A stretch of 55,750 nucleotides of DNA from Phycisphaerae bacterium (GTDB lineage Bacteria > Planctomycetota > Phycisphaerae > SM23-33), in contig JADHXQ010000018.1 of the NCBI GenBank assembly GCA_016782885.1, forward strand, positions 1-55,750. Reading direction: 5' to 3'. A program made the position numbers and the translations under genes. The notes under the pieces were generated by a model. The model was not told the origin of the DNA. It was given only the letters and a program-made list of their open reading frames with translations, and did not search any database. Shown one piece after another: positions 1 to 9,257 of the stretch (the first letter of the stretch is position 1; every line of letters starts with the position of its first letter).

Positions 1-1
1 C

Positions 2-622
2 AAGGCGCTGAAGATCGATTCGCTGTGGTATGCGGACCCCAAAACCAAACCGATCATAACCATCGAGGCCAAAGTACCCGAAATATGCAGGACTTCATTC
101 CCAAAATGGGAGGTGATAACGTACAAGATTCCCGCCCGCGGGCTCCTGCCGCCGCTTACGCTGGTCTGGGGCGCCGGGTCCAGGGCGCCGGGCTTCCGCG
201 ACAAGGTCGAAACCGCCATCGGACGCGGGCTGGACTGGGGCGACAAGGGCAGGAAGAAATGGGACGATCACGCCGGGGCGGCCATTATCGGTAGCAAGGG
301 AAAGGTAGACACCAACGGGCACAACACGACGTTCTCGCTCGTTCCGGCGGGCGATTTCAAGGGCGTCCAGACCGCCCGGCCGGAAAAGCTGCCGCAATCC
401 CGCGGACACGAGCGGGAGTTCTTCGAAGCGGTGCGGGGCGGTCGACCCGCATGGAGCAACTTCGACTACGCCGCCTGCCTCAACGAGTTCCTTCAACTGG
501 GCAACGTGGCTACGATGTTTGAAGGCCTGCTTCAGTTCGATCCTCTGGCGTGCAGAATCACCAATAACCAACAGGCCGACGACGCCCTGCGCCGCGAATA
601 CCGCAAGGGCTGGTCGCTGTAG
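2..622 (+). CDS. Gfo/Idh/MocA family oxidoreductase, C-terminal part (5' partial)
   Basis: The frame is open from the left edge and ends at TAG 620-622, leaving 206 residues of a protein whose N-terminal Rossmann domain lies outside the window. The visible part matches the C-terminal half of the planctomycete Gfo/Idh/MocA group. It contains the typical block HEREFFEAVRGG and, after it, NFDYAACLNEFLQLGNVA. Family members are NAD(P)-dependent sugar or inositol dehydrogenases, and many planctomycete ones are secreted; the substrate cannot be read from this fragment. The ThuA gene follows 27 nt downstream on the same strand. ThuA proteins and these oxidoreductases are often neighbours and are both linked to sugar use, so an operon is likely. 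Family assignment is fairly sure, function is not. Confidence 0.82.
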   Translation, partial: KALKIDSLWYADPKTKPIITIEAKVPEICRTSFPKWEVITYKIPARGLLPPLTLVWGAGSRAPGFRDKVETAIGRGLDWGDKGRKKWDDHAGAAIIGSKGKVDTNGHNTTFSLVPAGDFKGVQTARPEKLPQSRGHEREFFEAVRGGRPAWSNFDYAACLNEFLQLGNVATMFEGLLQFDPLACRITNNQQADDALRREYRKGWSL

Positions 623-649
623 TCGCGCCTTTGAAAGAGAGATGACACT

Positions 650-1717
650 ATGATCTGCAAGTGCGCCTGTATGCTGGCGTTCCTGGGGATGACGCTTGCG
701 GGCAAGCCGGTTGACGGTATCCCCAAACATCGCGCCGAGCAGATACGCAAAGCCGCTCCCGCCAAGGCGCGGGTCAAGCCCGCCCGGGCGCGGCGGGTGC
801 TTATCTGGAACACGCCGCCTCACCTGATGGGCAAGGATCCGCACAAGGGCTACTGCATTCCATACGGCGCCTGTGCGATGAAGACGCTCGGCGAGAAGAC
901 CGGCTCCTTTACGCCGGTGCTCAGCGACGACCTGTCGGTGTTCCTGCCGGCGAGCCTCAAACAGTTCGACGCGATCGTCCTGAACAACGCATCGGGCGCG
1001 TGGATCACGCCCAATGATGCAGTCGCCGAAAAACTCAAGGCACATGGTGACAAGAAAGCCATCGAATTGATGCTCCGAAAGAGCCTGCTGGACTTCGTCC
1101 GCGGCGGCGGCGGGATCGTGGCGTATCATTACGCCCTTGGGGGCAATCGCCACTGGGGCGAGTTTCGGGAGATGATCGGCGCCGCGTATTCGGGCCATCC
1201 CTGGAACGAGGAGGTGGGCGTACTGGTCGAAGAGCCCGACCATCCGCTGTCGGCCGCGTTCGGCGGTAAGAAGAAGTTCCGGATCGCCGACGAGATTTTC
1301 CAGTTCAGCAAACCGTATTCGCGCGACAAACTCCGCGTGCTGCTTAGCCTGGACGTCAAAGCCACGAACATGGGCGTCAAGTGGATCAGTCGAAAGGACA
1401 ATGATTTCGCCCTGGCGTGGGTAAAATCGTTCGGCAAGGGGCGAATATTCTACACCGCAATCGGCCACCGCACGGAGATCTGCTGGAACCCGACCATGCT
1501 GCGGTTCTACCTCGACGGTATCCAGTTCGCCACCGGCGACCTGAAGGCGCCCACGGTGCCAGGGGCGAAGCGGGAGAAAACAAAACCCGCCCCGCCGAAG
1601 GCATCTCCGACGGGGCGGGATATCGATAAGAAACGGGCGGCGGGGTCTACTGGCCCCAGATCTGGACTTCCGAGAACGCGCACCAGCCCAGGGGTTTCTT
1701 CTGCACAAGTTCGGTGA
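650..1717 (+). CDS. ThuA-domain protein (trehalose-utilisation-like), probably exported
   Basis: 355 residues. A short hydrophobic N-terminus (about residues 1-18) looks like an export signal. The ThuA domain spans about residues 47-300: it opens with RRVLIWNTPPH, has the loop RGGGGIVAYHYALGG, and closes with GRIFYTAIGHRTE and FYLDGIQFATGDL. ThuA is a class-I glutamine-amidotransferase-like fold linked to trehalose and other sugar use; its biochemical activity is poorly known. A purine-rich GAGAG lies just upstream of the start. The last 55 or so residues are low-complexity, rich in K, P, R and S. They are encoded across a strong GC hairpin (1586-1619) and then antisense to the last 71 nt of the convergent gene. 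The natural stop may have been lost, because the conserved fold is already complete near residue 300. Confidence 0.8.
   Translation: MICKCACMLAFLGMTLAGKPVDGIPKHRAEQIRKAAPAKARVKPARARRVLIWNTPPHLMGKDPHKGYCIPYGACAMKTLGEKTGSFTPVLSDDLSVFLPASLKQFDAIVLNNASGAWITPNDAVAEKLKAHGDKKAIELMLRKSLLDFVRGGGGIVAYHYALGGNRHWGEFREMIGAAYSGHPWNEEVGVLVEEPDHPLSAAFGGKKKFRIADEIFQFSKPYSRDKLRVLLSLDVKATNMGVKWISRKDNDFALAWVKSFGKGRIFYTAIGHRTEICWNPTMLRFYLDGIQFATGDLKAPTVPGAKREKTKPAPPKASPTGRDIDKKRAAGSTGPRSGLPRTRTSPGVSSAQVR
1586..1619 (-). terminator. Rho-independent terminator of the HzsA-related gene
   Basis: A 9-bp perfect GC stem (1586-1594 with 1611-1619) with a 16-nt loop. Read on the minus strand it lies 27 nt after the stop of the HzsA-related gene and is followed directly by a T-rich run (TTTTGTTTT). 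It therefore fits an intrinsic terminator for that gene. On the plus strand it falls inside the ThuA reading frame and lacks a T-run. Confidence 0.7.
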
Positions 1718-4619
1718 ACTTGACCCACTTGACCTTGCGCTTCTTGAACTTGAAGGTCTGCGGATCCTTGGTCCACTTGATACTGATCTTCTCCTTGCTT
1801 CCGTCGGAGAACACCAGCGTGGCTGAGTGCCAGTGCTTGTCGTGACGCTCCTGCGCCCTGATCCACAGGACGATCTTGTCGATCTCGAAGGTCTTGCCCA
1901 GGTCGATCTTGATCCAGAGGTCTTCGCGTTTGTCCGGACCCCATGACGGGAATGCGCCTCCGTGTCCGGTGTTGGCGGTCTTTCCGTTTATTACGTTATG
2001 TGCTCCGAAGACGGGATTGTTTCTACACACGCTGTTGGTCGATGCGTGCGGGAAGACCTTCGAGTCGCCCATTACGTCTTTGGGGTTCAGCGCCAGGTTA
2101 CGGTATCCCGTCGCCGGCGCCGCGGTCTGGGGCGGATCCTTGTCTGTGGGCGCCCCGACCGGTCGCTTTCCGGTAAGCATCTCCTGGATATTGGCGGCCT
2201 CGATCGCCTCCATCCGCCTGCGCTTGTCCATGAAGCGCTTGTGCTTGGCGTGGTCGCCGTCGTTCCAGGCTCCGGCCTCTGCGTAGTCGCCGCAGTACGG
2301 TACGAGCAGGTCGATCCAGCACGCGATGATCGCCAGTTCCTGCTCCGAGAGCTTCACGTTGCACTTCGGACCGGAAATGTGCTCGAAGATCTTCGACTTG
2401 TTGGCTCCGGCGAAGTAAGGCGGGAGCATGGGCGGGATTGACTGCACGTTCAACCAGTTGACCGTTTCGTTAGGCCGCCCTCGCTGGGTGAGGTTCAGGT
2501 AGGCGTCCGACCAGTTTCGTTTGGCTCGGCCGTCGGGATTAGGCGTGCCCAGCAGGCTGAAGGCGAGGGTCTTGTTGTTTGGGTCTATGTTTGCGTTGGT
2601 GTCGATTTTAGGCTTGGGTGCGCCTTTCTTTCGCCTGGGCGGCGGGCCGAGTTTTTTGGTCGTATCCTTGTGGCACCTGATGCAGTGCTTGTCGAGGATT
2701 GGCTGGACCATCTTTGGGAAGCTGAATCCGCGGGGCGGTCCGAAGACCGGGTCGAGAGGCTTGGGACCGGCTTTCATCGCCATGGTGGTGCCCGTCGACA
2801 GCGAGATTTCGTTTTTGTTTTCGTGGCATCCGACGCAGGAGAAGTTTTCTCCCGGTTGGAGAGTCGACCAGCTTCTCATCGACTGGACGACGTGGTTCTT
2901 CTCGTCGAGCAGTTGGAAGTAGACGGGCAATCTGGCCGGTACTTTGAAGAACGCCGAACCGTCGGAATACACCTTCGTGTCGCCCAGAACGCTTTTTACG
3001 TCCCATGTTCCGTTGCTGATGGAGATCGGCGTGGAGACAAGCGCCCCACCGGCCGGTCCGCGGTTACCGTTGGACCCGATACCGGCGGCGCGGAAGTACA
3101 GCGCCACCACGCGCAGCGACTTGACCACTCCGCGCTTGACGCCCTTGAGGCCCGGTCCGATGTAGACGTCCTGCACGTAGAATGTGCCGGTTTTCTTGCG
3201 ATAGTCAACGGTTGTCGGGCGGATGGTGGGGATTTTGCGAGCCTTGAGCGGTACGGGCTGGTTGCTGTCCTGCTTGCTGTTGACCGCCAGCAGTTCGCGG
3301 GTCGCGTCGTCACGCATGAAGTAGATTCCAAACCGCAGGCGGCTCCTGTCGCCCCGGAAGGTCGTAAGAAACTCTTTTTCGCTGAACGGATATGGATACT
3401 GGAACTGGTCGCCGCCCTGTCCGTACCGGTCGATGCGAACGGATTTGGTTTCGGCGATCGGGGCGATCAACTGCACGCCGGATGCCTCCTGGCGCCCCTT
3501 TTTCGAATCGACGATGCAAAGCTTGCCCCGCTGCCGCGTGTGGTGCCCGGTGGCAAGGGCCATCACTTTACTCGTTCCGGGAATCCCGCGGGCGTGGGCG
3601 ATGGTCGTGGGGAACCAGGAGTTGTTACCGTAGTATTCGGTCTGGCTGGTCCCGTCGATGTTCATCTGGTAGAGCGGTTGGGGATAAAGCTGCCCGCGGT
3701 CGTTGTAGTCCCAGCGGGTGTAGACCACCCGTCCGTCGTCGAGGACCTGCGGATAGTTCGAGTGAACCTGGTCGAAGGCGAGCCTGCGGAGGAACTTTCC
3801 GTCCTTGTTGCATACGTACAGGTTGGACACTTCAGTCCACCAGCAGTCGACGATCTGAACGCAGCGCGACGAGTTGAACAGTATGTTCCCGTCGGGCAGG
3901 TAGCAGCCTTCGTAGTCGGCGAATCCCAGCCCGAAAGTGAGCTGGCGGACCTTGCGGGTCGCGACGTCCATTTCGTAGAGGTGGTAATCGTCCTGGCGGT
4001 CGGACTTCTTCCAGGCGAAGAGTATCCGTTTTCCGTCGTAACTGACGTCGGGATCGCGAATGACGCCTTCGGGCGAGTCGATGAGCGTCTCGACGGCGGG
4101 GGCGTTTGCGGTGACGTCGAGCAGGCACAGCGCCGAACCAGGTCGGAAGTGTCGCTCTCTCTGCGCGTCGGAAAGGCCTTCGGTATAGGCGTAGTGGCTT
4201 CCGCCCATCTCGTAATGCCTGGTGAAAACGATCTTGGCGCAATACCCGCGCAGGGCGGCAAGGCGTTTGGCTCGCCGGGCAGTGCAGGCTTTGGTGTAAA
4301 GGTCCTTCCACTTCGGGTCATTTCCGGGGACCTTGGAGGCTGTCAGTTTCGCGGCTGCAGCGGTAAAGGATTTACCGGTCGTTCCGAGTTCCGTCGAGGC
4401 CTTCTGCACGGCCGCAGCCTCCGCCGTGGCGTCGGTTTTGGATTTGAAGCATTTGTTGGCGCCGTCCTTACCGAGATCCTGCATCAACCAGTCCGACAGG
4501 ATTTCCTCGGACGTTGCGCCAGGTTGCGGAGCGTCTTTGCCGAAGCAAAGCCCGGTTCCGGTTATTGCAAACACGCACAACATCGTCAAACACACTGGTA
4601 TCTTCACTGCTGTTTTCAT
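1647..4619 (-). CDS. HzsA-related secreted protein with two c-type haem motifs and a discoidin-like C-terminus
   Basis: 990 residues from ATG 4619; GAGGA lies 9 nt upstream, a better fit than the GTG two codons earlier. A signal peptide covers about residues 1-27. A TolB/beta-propeller-like region follows (about 130-430) with DPDVSYDGKRILFAW, NILFNSSR and DDGRVVYTRWDYNDRG. It is typical of proteins related to the alpha subunit of hydrazine synthase. Two CxxCH haem-c motifs are present: CVGCH at 595-599 and CIRCH at 646-650. The last 140 residues resemble an F5/8 type C (discoidin/NPCBM-like) carbohydrate-binding domain ending in FSEVQIWGQ. True hydrazine synthase belongs to anammox planctomycetes. 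Nothing else of that pathway is here, so this is best read as a periplasmic haem protein of unknown reaction, perhaps acting on polysaccharides. Confidence 0.82.
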   Translation of the reverse strand: MKTAVKIPVCLTMLCVFAITGTGLCFGKDAPQPGATSEEILSDWLMQDLGKDGANKCFKSKTDATAEAAAVQKASTELGTTGKSFTAAAAKLTASKVPGNDPKWKDLYTKACTARRAKRLAALRGYCAKIVFTRHYEMGGSHYAYTEGLSDAQRERHFRPGSALCLLDVTANAPAVETLIDSPEGVIRDPDVSYDGKRILFAWKKSDRQDDYHLYEMDVATRKVRQLTFGLGFADYEGCYLPDGNILFNSSRCVQIVDCWWTEVSNLYVCNKDGKFLRRLAFDQVHSNYPQVLDDGRVVYTRWDYNDRGQLYPQPLYQMNIDGTSQTEYYGNNSWFPTTIAHARGIPGTSKVMALATGHHTRQRGKLCIVDSKKGRQEASGVQLIAPIAETKSVRIDRYGQGGDQFQYPYPFSEKEFLTTFRGDRSRLRFGIYFMRDDATRELLAVNSKQDSNQPVPLKARKIPTIRPTTVDYRKKTGTFYVQDVYIGPGLKGVKRGVVKSLRVVALYFRAAGIGSNGNRGPAGGALVSTPISISNGTWDVKSVLGDTKVYSDGSAFFKVPARLPVYFQLLDEKNHVVQSMRSWSTLQPGENFSCVGCHENKNEISLSTGTTMAMKAGPKPLDPVFGPPRGFSFPKMVQPILDKHCIRCHKDTTKKLGPPPRRKKGAPKPKIDTNANIDPNNKTLAFSLLGTPNPDGRAKRNWSDAYLNLTQRGRPNETVNWLNVQSIPPMLPPYFAGANKSKIFEHISGPKCNVKLSEQELAIIACWIDLLVPYCGDYAEAGAWNDGDHAKHKRFMDKRRRMEAIEAANIQEMLTGKRPVGAPTDKDPPQTAAPATGYRNLALNPKDVMGDSKVFPHASTNSVCRNNPVFGAHNVINGKTANTGHGGAFPSWGPDKREDLWIKIDLGKTFEIDKIVLWIRAQERHDKHWHSATLVFSDGSKEKISIKWTKDPQTFKFKKRKVKWVKFTELVQKKPLGWCAFSEVQIWGQ

Positions 4620-4784
4620 CGGCACTGGTCCTCAGGGTTGTTGTTTGCGAAGGTTCTGGGCGATTTACAGACAGCCCACCATCAGTTTCGATCAGGTGAA
4701 ACGTAACTGACCGTAACGCATTGCCAAAAACATCTACCACAGCATCATACCCGCAATACCCCCCCAAAAACCAGTATTCGATGT

Positions 4785-6503
4785 CTACTTTTCGCCGGCG
4801 AGGGCTTCGGCGACGTTCAGCGCGTGGTCTTTGACCCGCCGGTAAGCGTTGAGCATGTCGGTGTATATCACGGTGACCAGGGGTTCGGGGCGGTGGTTGG
4901 CGACTTCGGCAAGATGCTGGTTGCGCAGGCGGCGGATGTGATGGCTGATACCTTCGCCCATGCTGTGGGCCTTGGTTACGGCCTCGGGGCGGTCCTGCCT
5001 GCAGGCGGTCGAGACCAGGTCGACGTAATTGGCGACATCGTCGTGGAGACCCAATATGTTGTCGCGATCGCTCTGGATGAGTTTCAGATCGGCCTGATCG
5101 AGGCGCAGATACAGTTTCAGGAGGTTCTGCACGTAGTCGCCGGCCGATTCGTATTCGTCTGCGATTCGCAGGATGCGCCTGCCCTCGTCGGCGAGATCGT
5201 GAGTGAGGCTACCGGCCAGCAGATCGGTCACGAATACGGTGACCTCCTTCTGCATGATGTCCAGGACCTCTTCCTTGTGGAATATCTTCTGAATATTCTT
5301 CTCGTTCGTCGCGCCGCCGGCGATTACCTCGCGAAGGCGGGGCAGCATTTTGTCCAGCGTGTCGGCCATCCGATTGACTTCCTTGCGCGCCTGCTCGATA
5401 CCGATAACCGGCGTGTCGGAAAGGTTTGAATCGAGCATGGTCAGGTGTGGAGTTTCCTTGAACTCGCGATCCGGCACGAGGCGGGTCAGCAGGGCGGCCA
5501 GATAGTTGGTGAATGGCAGGAACATCAGCGTGTTTGCGACGTTGAAGCCGGTGTGGACGGCGGCGATGGCGGCTGTCACGTGTGGAAAGTTAACCACCTC
5601 CTTGCCGTCTTCGACCGCCGTCGTGCTCGCGGATGGGTCGATACCGATGAAATGCTCCACAACATGAATGTAGGGCCTGAACAAAGCCGTTATCCAAATC
5701 ACGCCGAGCACATTGAATATCACGTGGGCGTAGGCGGCGCGCTTGGCGTTGGTGGTGGTCCCTATCGAAGCGAGGTACGCGGTGATGGTCGTACCGATAT
5801 TCTCGCCCAGCACGAGCGCGGCGGCCGTGTGGAAAGGTATTACGCCCGTCGACGCCAGACCGATGGTTATACCCAGCGTCGCCGAAGAAGACTGTACGAT
5901 CATCGTCAGCACGCAACCGACGGCGGCGCATTTCAGGACACCGAAATACGTATCAGCACTGAAGGTTGAAAACCACGCCTCAAAGTCCTCCATTCCGCGA
6001 ATGGGCTTGAATCCGTTCTTCATCAATTCCAGCCCGAAGAAAATCATGCCCATTCCCATTATCGCCATCGCCAGGAACTTGAGCCTGTCCTTGTTGGCGA
6101 AGCGGAAGACCAGTGCGGCGACGCCCATTATCGGCAGGCCGTACTTGCCGATTTTCAGCGCCAATATCCAGCCGGTGATAGTCGTACCGATGTTGGCGCC
6201 CATTATCACACCAATGGCCTGGGTGAGAGTCATGAAACCGGCAGTAACGAAGCCGACAACCATGACGGTCGTTACCGAACTGGACTGTACCAGGCAAGTC
6301 ACGCCGGTGCCTACTGCCATTCCCGCAAAGCGGTTGCTGGTGGCGGCGCCTATCATTGTCCGCAGGCGCCTTCCGGCGATGGTCTGCAGGCCCTCGGACA
6401 TGTACTTCATTCCCAACAGGAACACGCCGAGCCCCGCGACGACGTTAAAGAACATGGTGATTATGAATACGGCGTTTAATTCCGCAGGCGCTGCTGCAAT
6501 CAT
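4785..6503 (-). CDS. Na+/phosphate cotransporter with C-terminal PhoU domain (NptA/YjbB type)
   Basis: 572 residues from ATG 6503, chosen because GGAG lies about 9 nt upstream; the frame could extend 28 codons further but without a site. The membrane part has the duplicated Na/Pi cotransporter signature. The first repeat has CLVQSSSVTTVMVVG followed by GANIGTTITGW. The second has MIVQSSSATLGITIG followed by GENIGTTITAYLAS. About residues 390-572 form a helical PhoU-like domain (LPRLREVI, DEYESAGDYVQNLLKL). The protein should sit in the inner membrane and move phosphate coupled to sodium, with the PhoU part as regulator. It is divergent from the phoB/phoR pair with a 152-nt shared intergenic region, which supports control by phosphate. 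Confidence 0.92.
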   Translation of the reverse strand: MIAAAPAELNAVFIITMFFNVVAGLGVFLLGMKYMSEGLQTIAGRRLRTMIGAATSNRFAGMAVGTGVTCLVQSSSVTTVMVVGFVTAGFMTLTQAIGVIMGANIGTTITGWILALKIGKYGLPIMGVAALVFRFANKDRLKFLAMAIMGMGMIFFGLELMKNGFKPIRGMEDFEAWFSTFSADTYFGVLKCAAVGCVLTMIVQSSSATLGITIGLASTGVIPFHTAAALVLGENIGTTITAYLASIGTTTNAKRAAYAHVIFNVLGVIWITALFRPYIHVVEHFIGIDPSASTTAVEDGKEVVNFPHVTAAIAAVHTGFNVANTLMFLPFTNYLAALLTRLVPDREFKETPHLTMLDSNLSDTPVIGIEQARKEVNRMADTLDKMLPRLREVIAGGATNEKNIQKIFHKEEVLDIMQKEVTVFVTDLLAGSLTHDLADEGRRILRIADEYESAGDYVQNLLKLYLRLDQADLKLIQSDRDNILGLHDDVANYVDLVSTACRQDRPEAVTKAHSMGEGISHHIRRLRNQHLAEVANHRPEPLVTVIYTDMLNAYRRVKDHALNVAEALAGEK

Positions 6504-6573
6504 GTCATTGACTCCAGATTTTGCATACTGTGTTTTGCCCGGGCATCTCTTGCCATAGGCCGTTGCGTAAGTT

Positions 6574-6588
6574 ATTGTCGCAGACAAT
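6574..6588. promoter_or_regulatory. Palindrome in the divergent nptA-like/phoB intergenic region
   Basis: A perfect 6+6 palindrome, ATTGTC-GCA-GACAAT, lies between the divergent transporter and phoB genes. About 25 nt towards phoB, minus-strand TTAACA (6613-6618) resembles one half of a PhoP/PhoB-type box, but no second good half-site was seen. An operator role is inferred from position only. Confidence 0.3.
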
Positions 6589-6655
6589 CACTAAGGGCGC
6601 ATTTGCAGTTTGTTAAGATTGCGCTAAACTTTGGCGGTTCGGAACGAGGAACAAC

Positions 6656-7357
6656 ATGTCAAGCCGGCGCATCGTCATCGTTGAAGATGAAACGGATATG
6701 GCCGAGCTGATCGCCATGCGACTCAAACGCGAACACTACAAGGTCACCGTCTGCGATGATGGTCTGCGCGCGCTGGATACGATCCTGGCCGATCCACCGG
6801 ACCTGATCGTGCTGGACCTGATGCTGCCGGGGATCTCGGGGACCGAGATCGCCGCACGCCTTCGCGCCAATCCGAAAACCGCCGGAGTCCCGATTCTCAT
6901 GCTGACGGCGCTGGCGGAGGAAAGCGACATCGTGGTCGGTCTGCACGTGGGCGCCGACGACTACATGACCAAACCGTTCAGCATGTCGGTCCTCGTCGCC
7001 CGCATATCCGCGCTGCTGCGACGGGCCGAGACGCAGCAGCGCCAAGACGCCGAGATTCTGTCGACCGGACCGATCGAAATCGATCTCGCCCGCCACCGCG
7101 TGAAAATCGACGGGCGGGATATAACGCTGACGCTGACCGAATTCCGCCTCCTGGCGGCGATCGTAGGCGCCAGGGGCAGGGTCCTCCAGCGAGACCGGTT
7201 GATCGACGCGGCGATGGGCGACGCCGCGATTGTGACCGACCGCACCATCGACGTACACATGACCGCACTGCGAAAGAAGCTTGGGCCTGCCCGCAAATAC
7301 ATCCGGACCGTCCGAGGCCTGGGTTACAAACTCGCCGAAGACGATAACAACTCCTGA
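6656..7357 (+). CDS. phoB: Response regulator, OmpR/PhoB family
   Basis: 233 residues. The receiver domain (1-120) has the acidic pocket E10/D11, phospho-acceptor D54 in IVLDLMLPG, T84 and K106 in MTKPF. A winged-helix DNA-binding domain (about 135-230) has TLTEFRLLAAI and the closing RTVRGLGYKL. A GAGGAA ribosome site sits 6 nt before the ATG. It is followed after 27 nt by its sensor kinase and faces the Na/Pi transporter gene, so a PhoB-like regulator of phosphate uptake is the best reading. The symbol rests on both similarity and context. Confidence 0.93.
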   Translation: MSSRRIVIVEDETDMAELIAMRLKREHYKVTVCDDGLRALDTILADPPDLIVLDLMLPGISGTEIAARLRANPKTAGVPILMLTALAEESDIVVGLHVGADDYMTKPFSMSVLVARISALLRRAETQQRQDAEILSTGPIEIDLARHRVKIDGRDITLTLTEFRLLAAIVGARGRVLQRDRLIDAAMGDAAIVTDRTIDVHMTALRKKLGPARKYIRTVRGLGYKLAEDDNNS

Positions 7358-7384
7358 AACCTCGATAAGCACCGGTATGATACG

Positions 7385-9175
7385 ATGAGAAAATTCAGCC
7401 TCCTGGTCAAACTGTTCATGGGCAACCTGCTCCTGGTGAGTATTGTCATCGCCGTCGGCGTGACTGTCTCATATCGCCATCTCAACACGTCATTCCTGCG
7501 GAGCAACCGTATGCGCCAGGATCGCGCGGCGGAATTGACGATGCGTTATTTCCAGGATTTCCGGCCAATGTCGGAGGCCCGGATAAACCATGCCGCCCGG
7601 CAGCTCCTGTCCGGATCGGCGATGAGGCTTACGGTAATCGCCCCCGACGGGCGCGTGCTGGGCGACAGCATCACCGACCCACGGGGCATGGACAACCACA
7701 ATACGCCCGATCGCCCCGAGGTCCTCGCCGCCATCGAAGGGCGCAGCGGGTCCGATACCCGACTGAGCAAAACCACGCGAGTCGAGTACCGCTACATAAC
7801 CAGGCCCGTCCGCCAGGGCGAAACTGTCGTCGCGCTGGTGCGACTGGCCATGCCCGTGCGCGCAATCGCCGAAGACAGGGCGCTGATCCGCAATGCGCTG
7901 TTCTGGACCGTATCGGCGGCCGTGGGCGCAGCGGCGATGCTGGCGCTGCTGATGAGTTGGATATGGTACGCCCCGCTCAAGCAGATCACCGGGACCGCCG
8001 AACAACTCGCCGCCGGAAATCTCGACGCCCGCGCCAAGGTAAGCGGAACGGACGAACTCGCCCGACTGGCGGGCACGCTCAACGACATGCGCGACAGCCT
8101 GGCGAAACAGATTCACGCCGTCGAAACGCAGCGACAGCAGCTTCACTCGGTTGTCGACAATCTCCGCGAAGGCGTGATCGCGCTGGATAAGACCGGGCGC
8201 ATCGTGCTGGTCAATCGTTCGGCGGTCGAGTTGCTGGACCTGGGCGCCGAGGACCTGGTTTCGCGCGAGTTCAAGTCCGCGGTGACCGGTGGGGGCGTGT
8301 TGGATCTGTACCATAAACTGATGGCCGCCGGCGAGTCGATTGACGGCGTGATTAACGCGCCCGGCAACGGGCGACGAATACTGGACGTCCATGCCGCTCG
8401 AGTGGTCGCGGGGGCGCCGGGAGGCATCGCGGTCCTGATCGTTCTGCGGGACGTTACGGAAATCGCCGGCGCGGCGGCGATGAAGGCCGAATTCGTCGCA
8501 AATGCGTCACACGAACTAAGGACGCCGCTGGCTACTATTCGCGCGGCGGCCGAAGCGCTGGGCGAGGCCGGCGGCAGCGATCCGCAGACGGTTGAGAAGG
8601 TTGTCGCGATACTCCAACGCCACATCACGCGCCTGGAGCAGATGACCAGCGATCTTCTGAACCTGCACCTCGCCGAAGTGACCGGCGCCCAACTGAATCT
8701 CACGGATATCTCTCTTGCGTCGCTGGCGGATATGGTCCGGGAAGATCACGCCGACCCGGCCCGGAGCAGGCGGATAGAACTGATCGTTTCGGTCGATCCG
8801 GAGGATTTTGTCTTTGCCTCCGACGCCACACTCCTGCAATTGATTGTCGATAACCTTCTCGACAACGCCTTGAAGTTCACACCGGCCGGTGGAAAAGTGA
8901 CCGCCGCGCTCACCGGCGACGCCGACAACGTGACGCTGGAGATCGCCGATACCGGTTGCGGAATGCCCCCGGAAATTCAGGACCGCGTTTTCGAGCGGTT
9001 CTTCCAGGCCCGGGCGTCTCGATCGGGCGACGCCGCGGTCCGCGGAACGGGGCTTGGATTGGCGATCGTCAAGCACGCAACCGACCGCCTCGGAGGCGAG
9101 GTGACCCTCGCCAGCCGCCCCGACGAAGGAACTACAGTCACGGTAACCCTTCCGCGGGCGCCTCGGGACGTTTGA
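7385..9175 (+). CDS. phoR: Sensor histidine kinase, PhoR-like (HAMP-PAS-HisKA-HATPase)
   Basis: 596 residues. TM1 lies at about 10-30 and TM2 at about 175-198, enclosing a roughly 145-residue extracytoplasmic sensor region. A HAMP domain (199-250) is followed by a PAS domain (about 255-360, HSVVDNLREGVIALD). The dimerisation and phospho-acceptor helix carries H376 in NASHELRTPLA. The ATPase domain has the N-box DNLLDNALKFTP, the G1 box ADTGCGMPP and the G2 box GTGLGLAIVKH. Domain order equals that of PhoR/WalK kinases. It is co-transcribed with the upstream response regulator and should phosphorylate it. The large periplasmic sensor is longer than in E. coli PhoR and more like Gram-positive PhoR. 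Confidence 0.92.
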   Translation: MRKFSLLVKLFMGNLLLVSIVIAVGVTVSYRHLNTSFLRSNRMRQDRAAELTMRYFQDFRPMSEARINHAARQLLSGSAMRLTVIAPDGRVLGDSITDPRGMDNHNTPDRPEVLAAIEGRSGSDTRLSKTTRVEYRYITRPVRQGETVVALVRLAMPVRAIAEDRALIRNALFWTVSAAVGAAAMLALLMSWIWYAPLKQITGTAEQLAAGNLDARAKVSGTDELARLAGTLNDMRDSLAKQIHAVETQRQQLHSVVDNLREGVIALDKTGRIVLVNRSAVELLDLGAEDLVSREFKSAVTGGGVLDLYHKLMAAGESIDGVINAPGNGRRILDVHAARVVAGAPGGIAVLIVLRDVTEIAGAAAMKAEFVANASHELRTPLATIRAAAEALGEAGGSDPQTVEKVVAILQRHITRLEQMTSDLLNLHLAEVTGAQLNLTDISLASLADMVREDHADPARSRRIELIVSVDPEDFVFASDATLLQLIVDNLLDNALKFTPAGGKVTAALTGDADNVTLEIADTGCGMPPEIQDRVFERFFQARASRSGDAAVRGTGLGLAIVKHATDRLGGEVTLASRPDEGTTVTVTLPRAPRDV

Positions 9176-9257
9176 ACCCCAACGCGCAGCGAGGGCAGGA
9201 TATATCTGTTTTGGCGCTTGGCGTGGGGAGGCGGATTACCGATACTTAATCCTGCAA

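Noticed and set aside
95..1708. Long minus-strand reading frame opposite the oxidoreductase and ThuA genes
   Set aside because: No family motifs; Arg/Pro-rich text typical of an antisense shadow in GC-rich DNA.
2670..4706. 678-codon plus-strand frame opposite the HzsA-related gene
   Set aside because: Antisense to clear haem, propeller and discoidin motifs; no ribosome site or recognisable domain.
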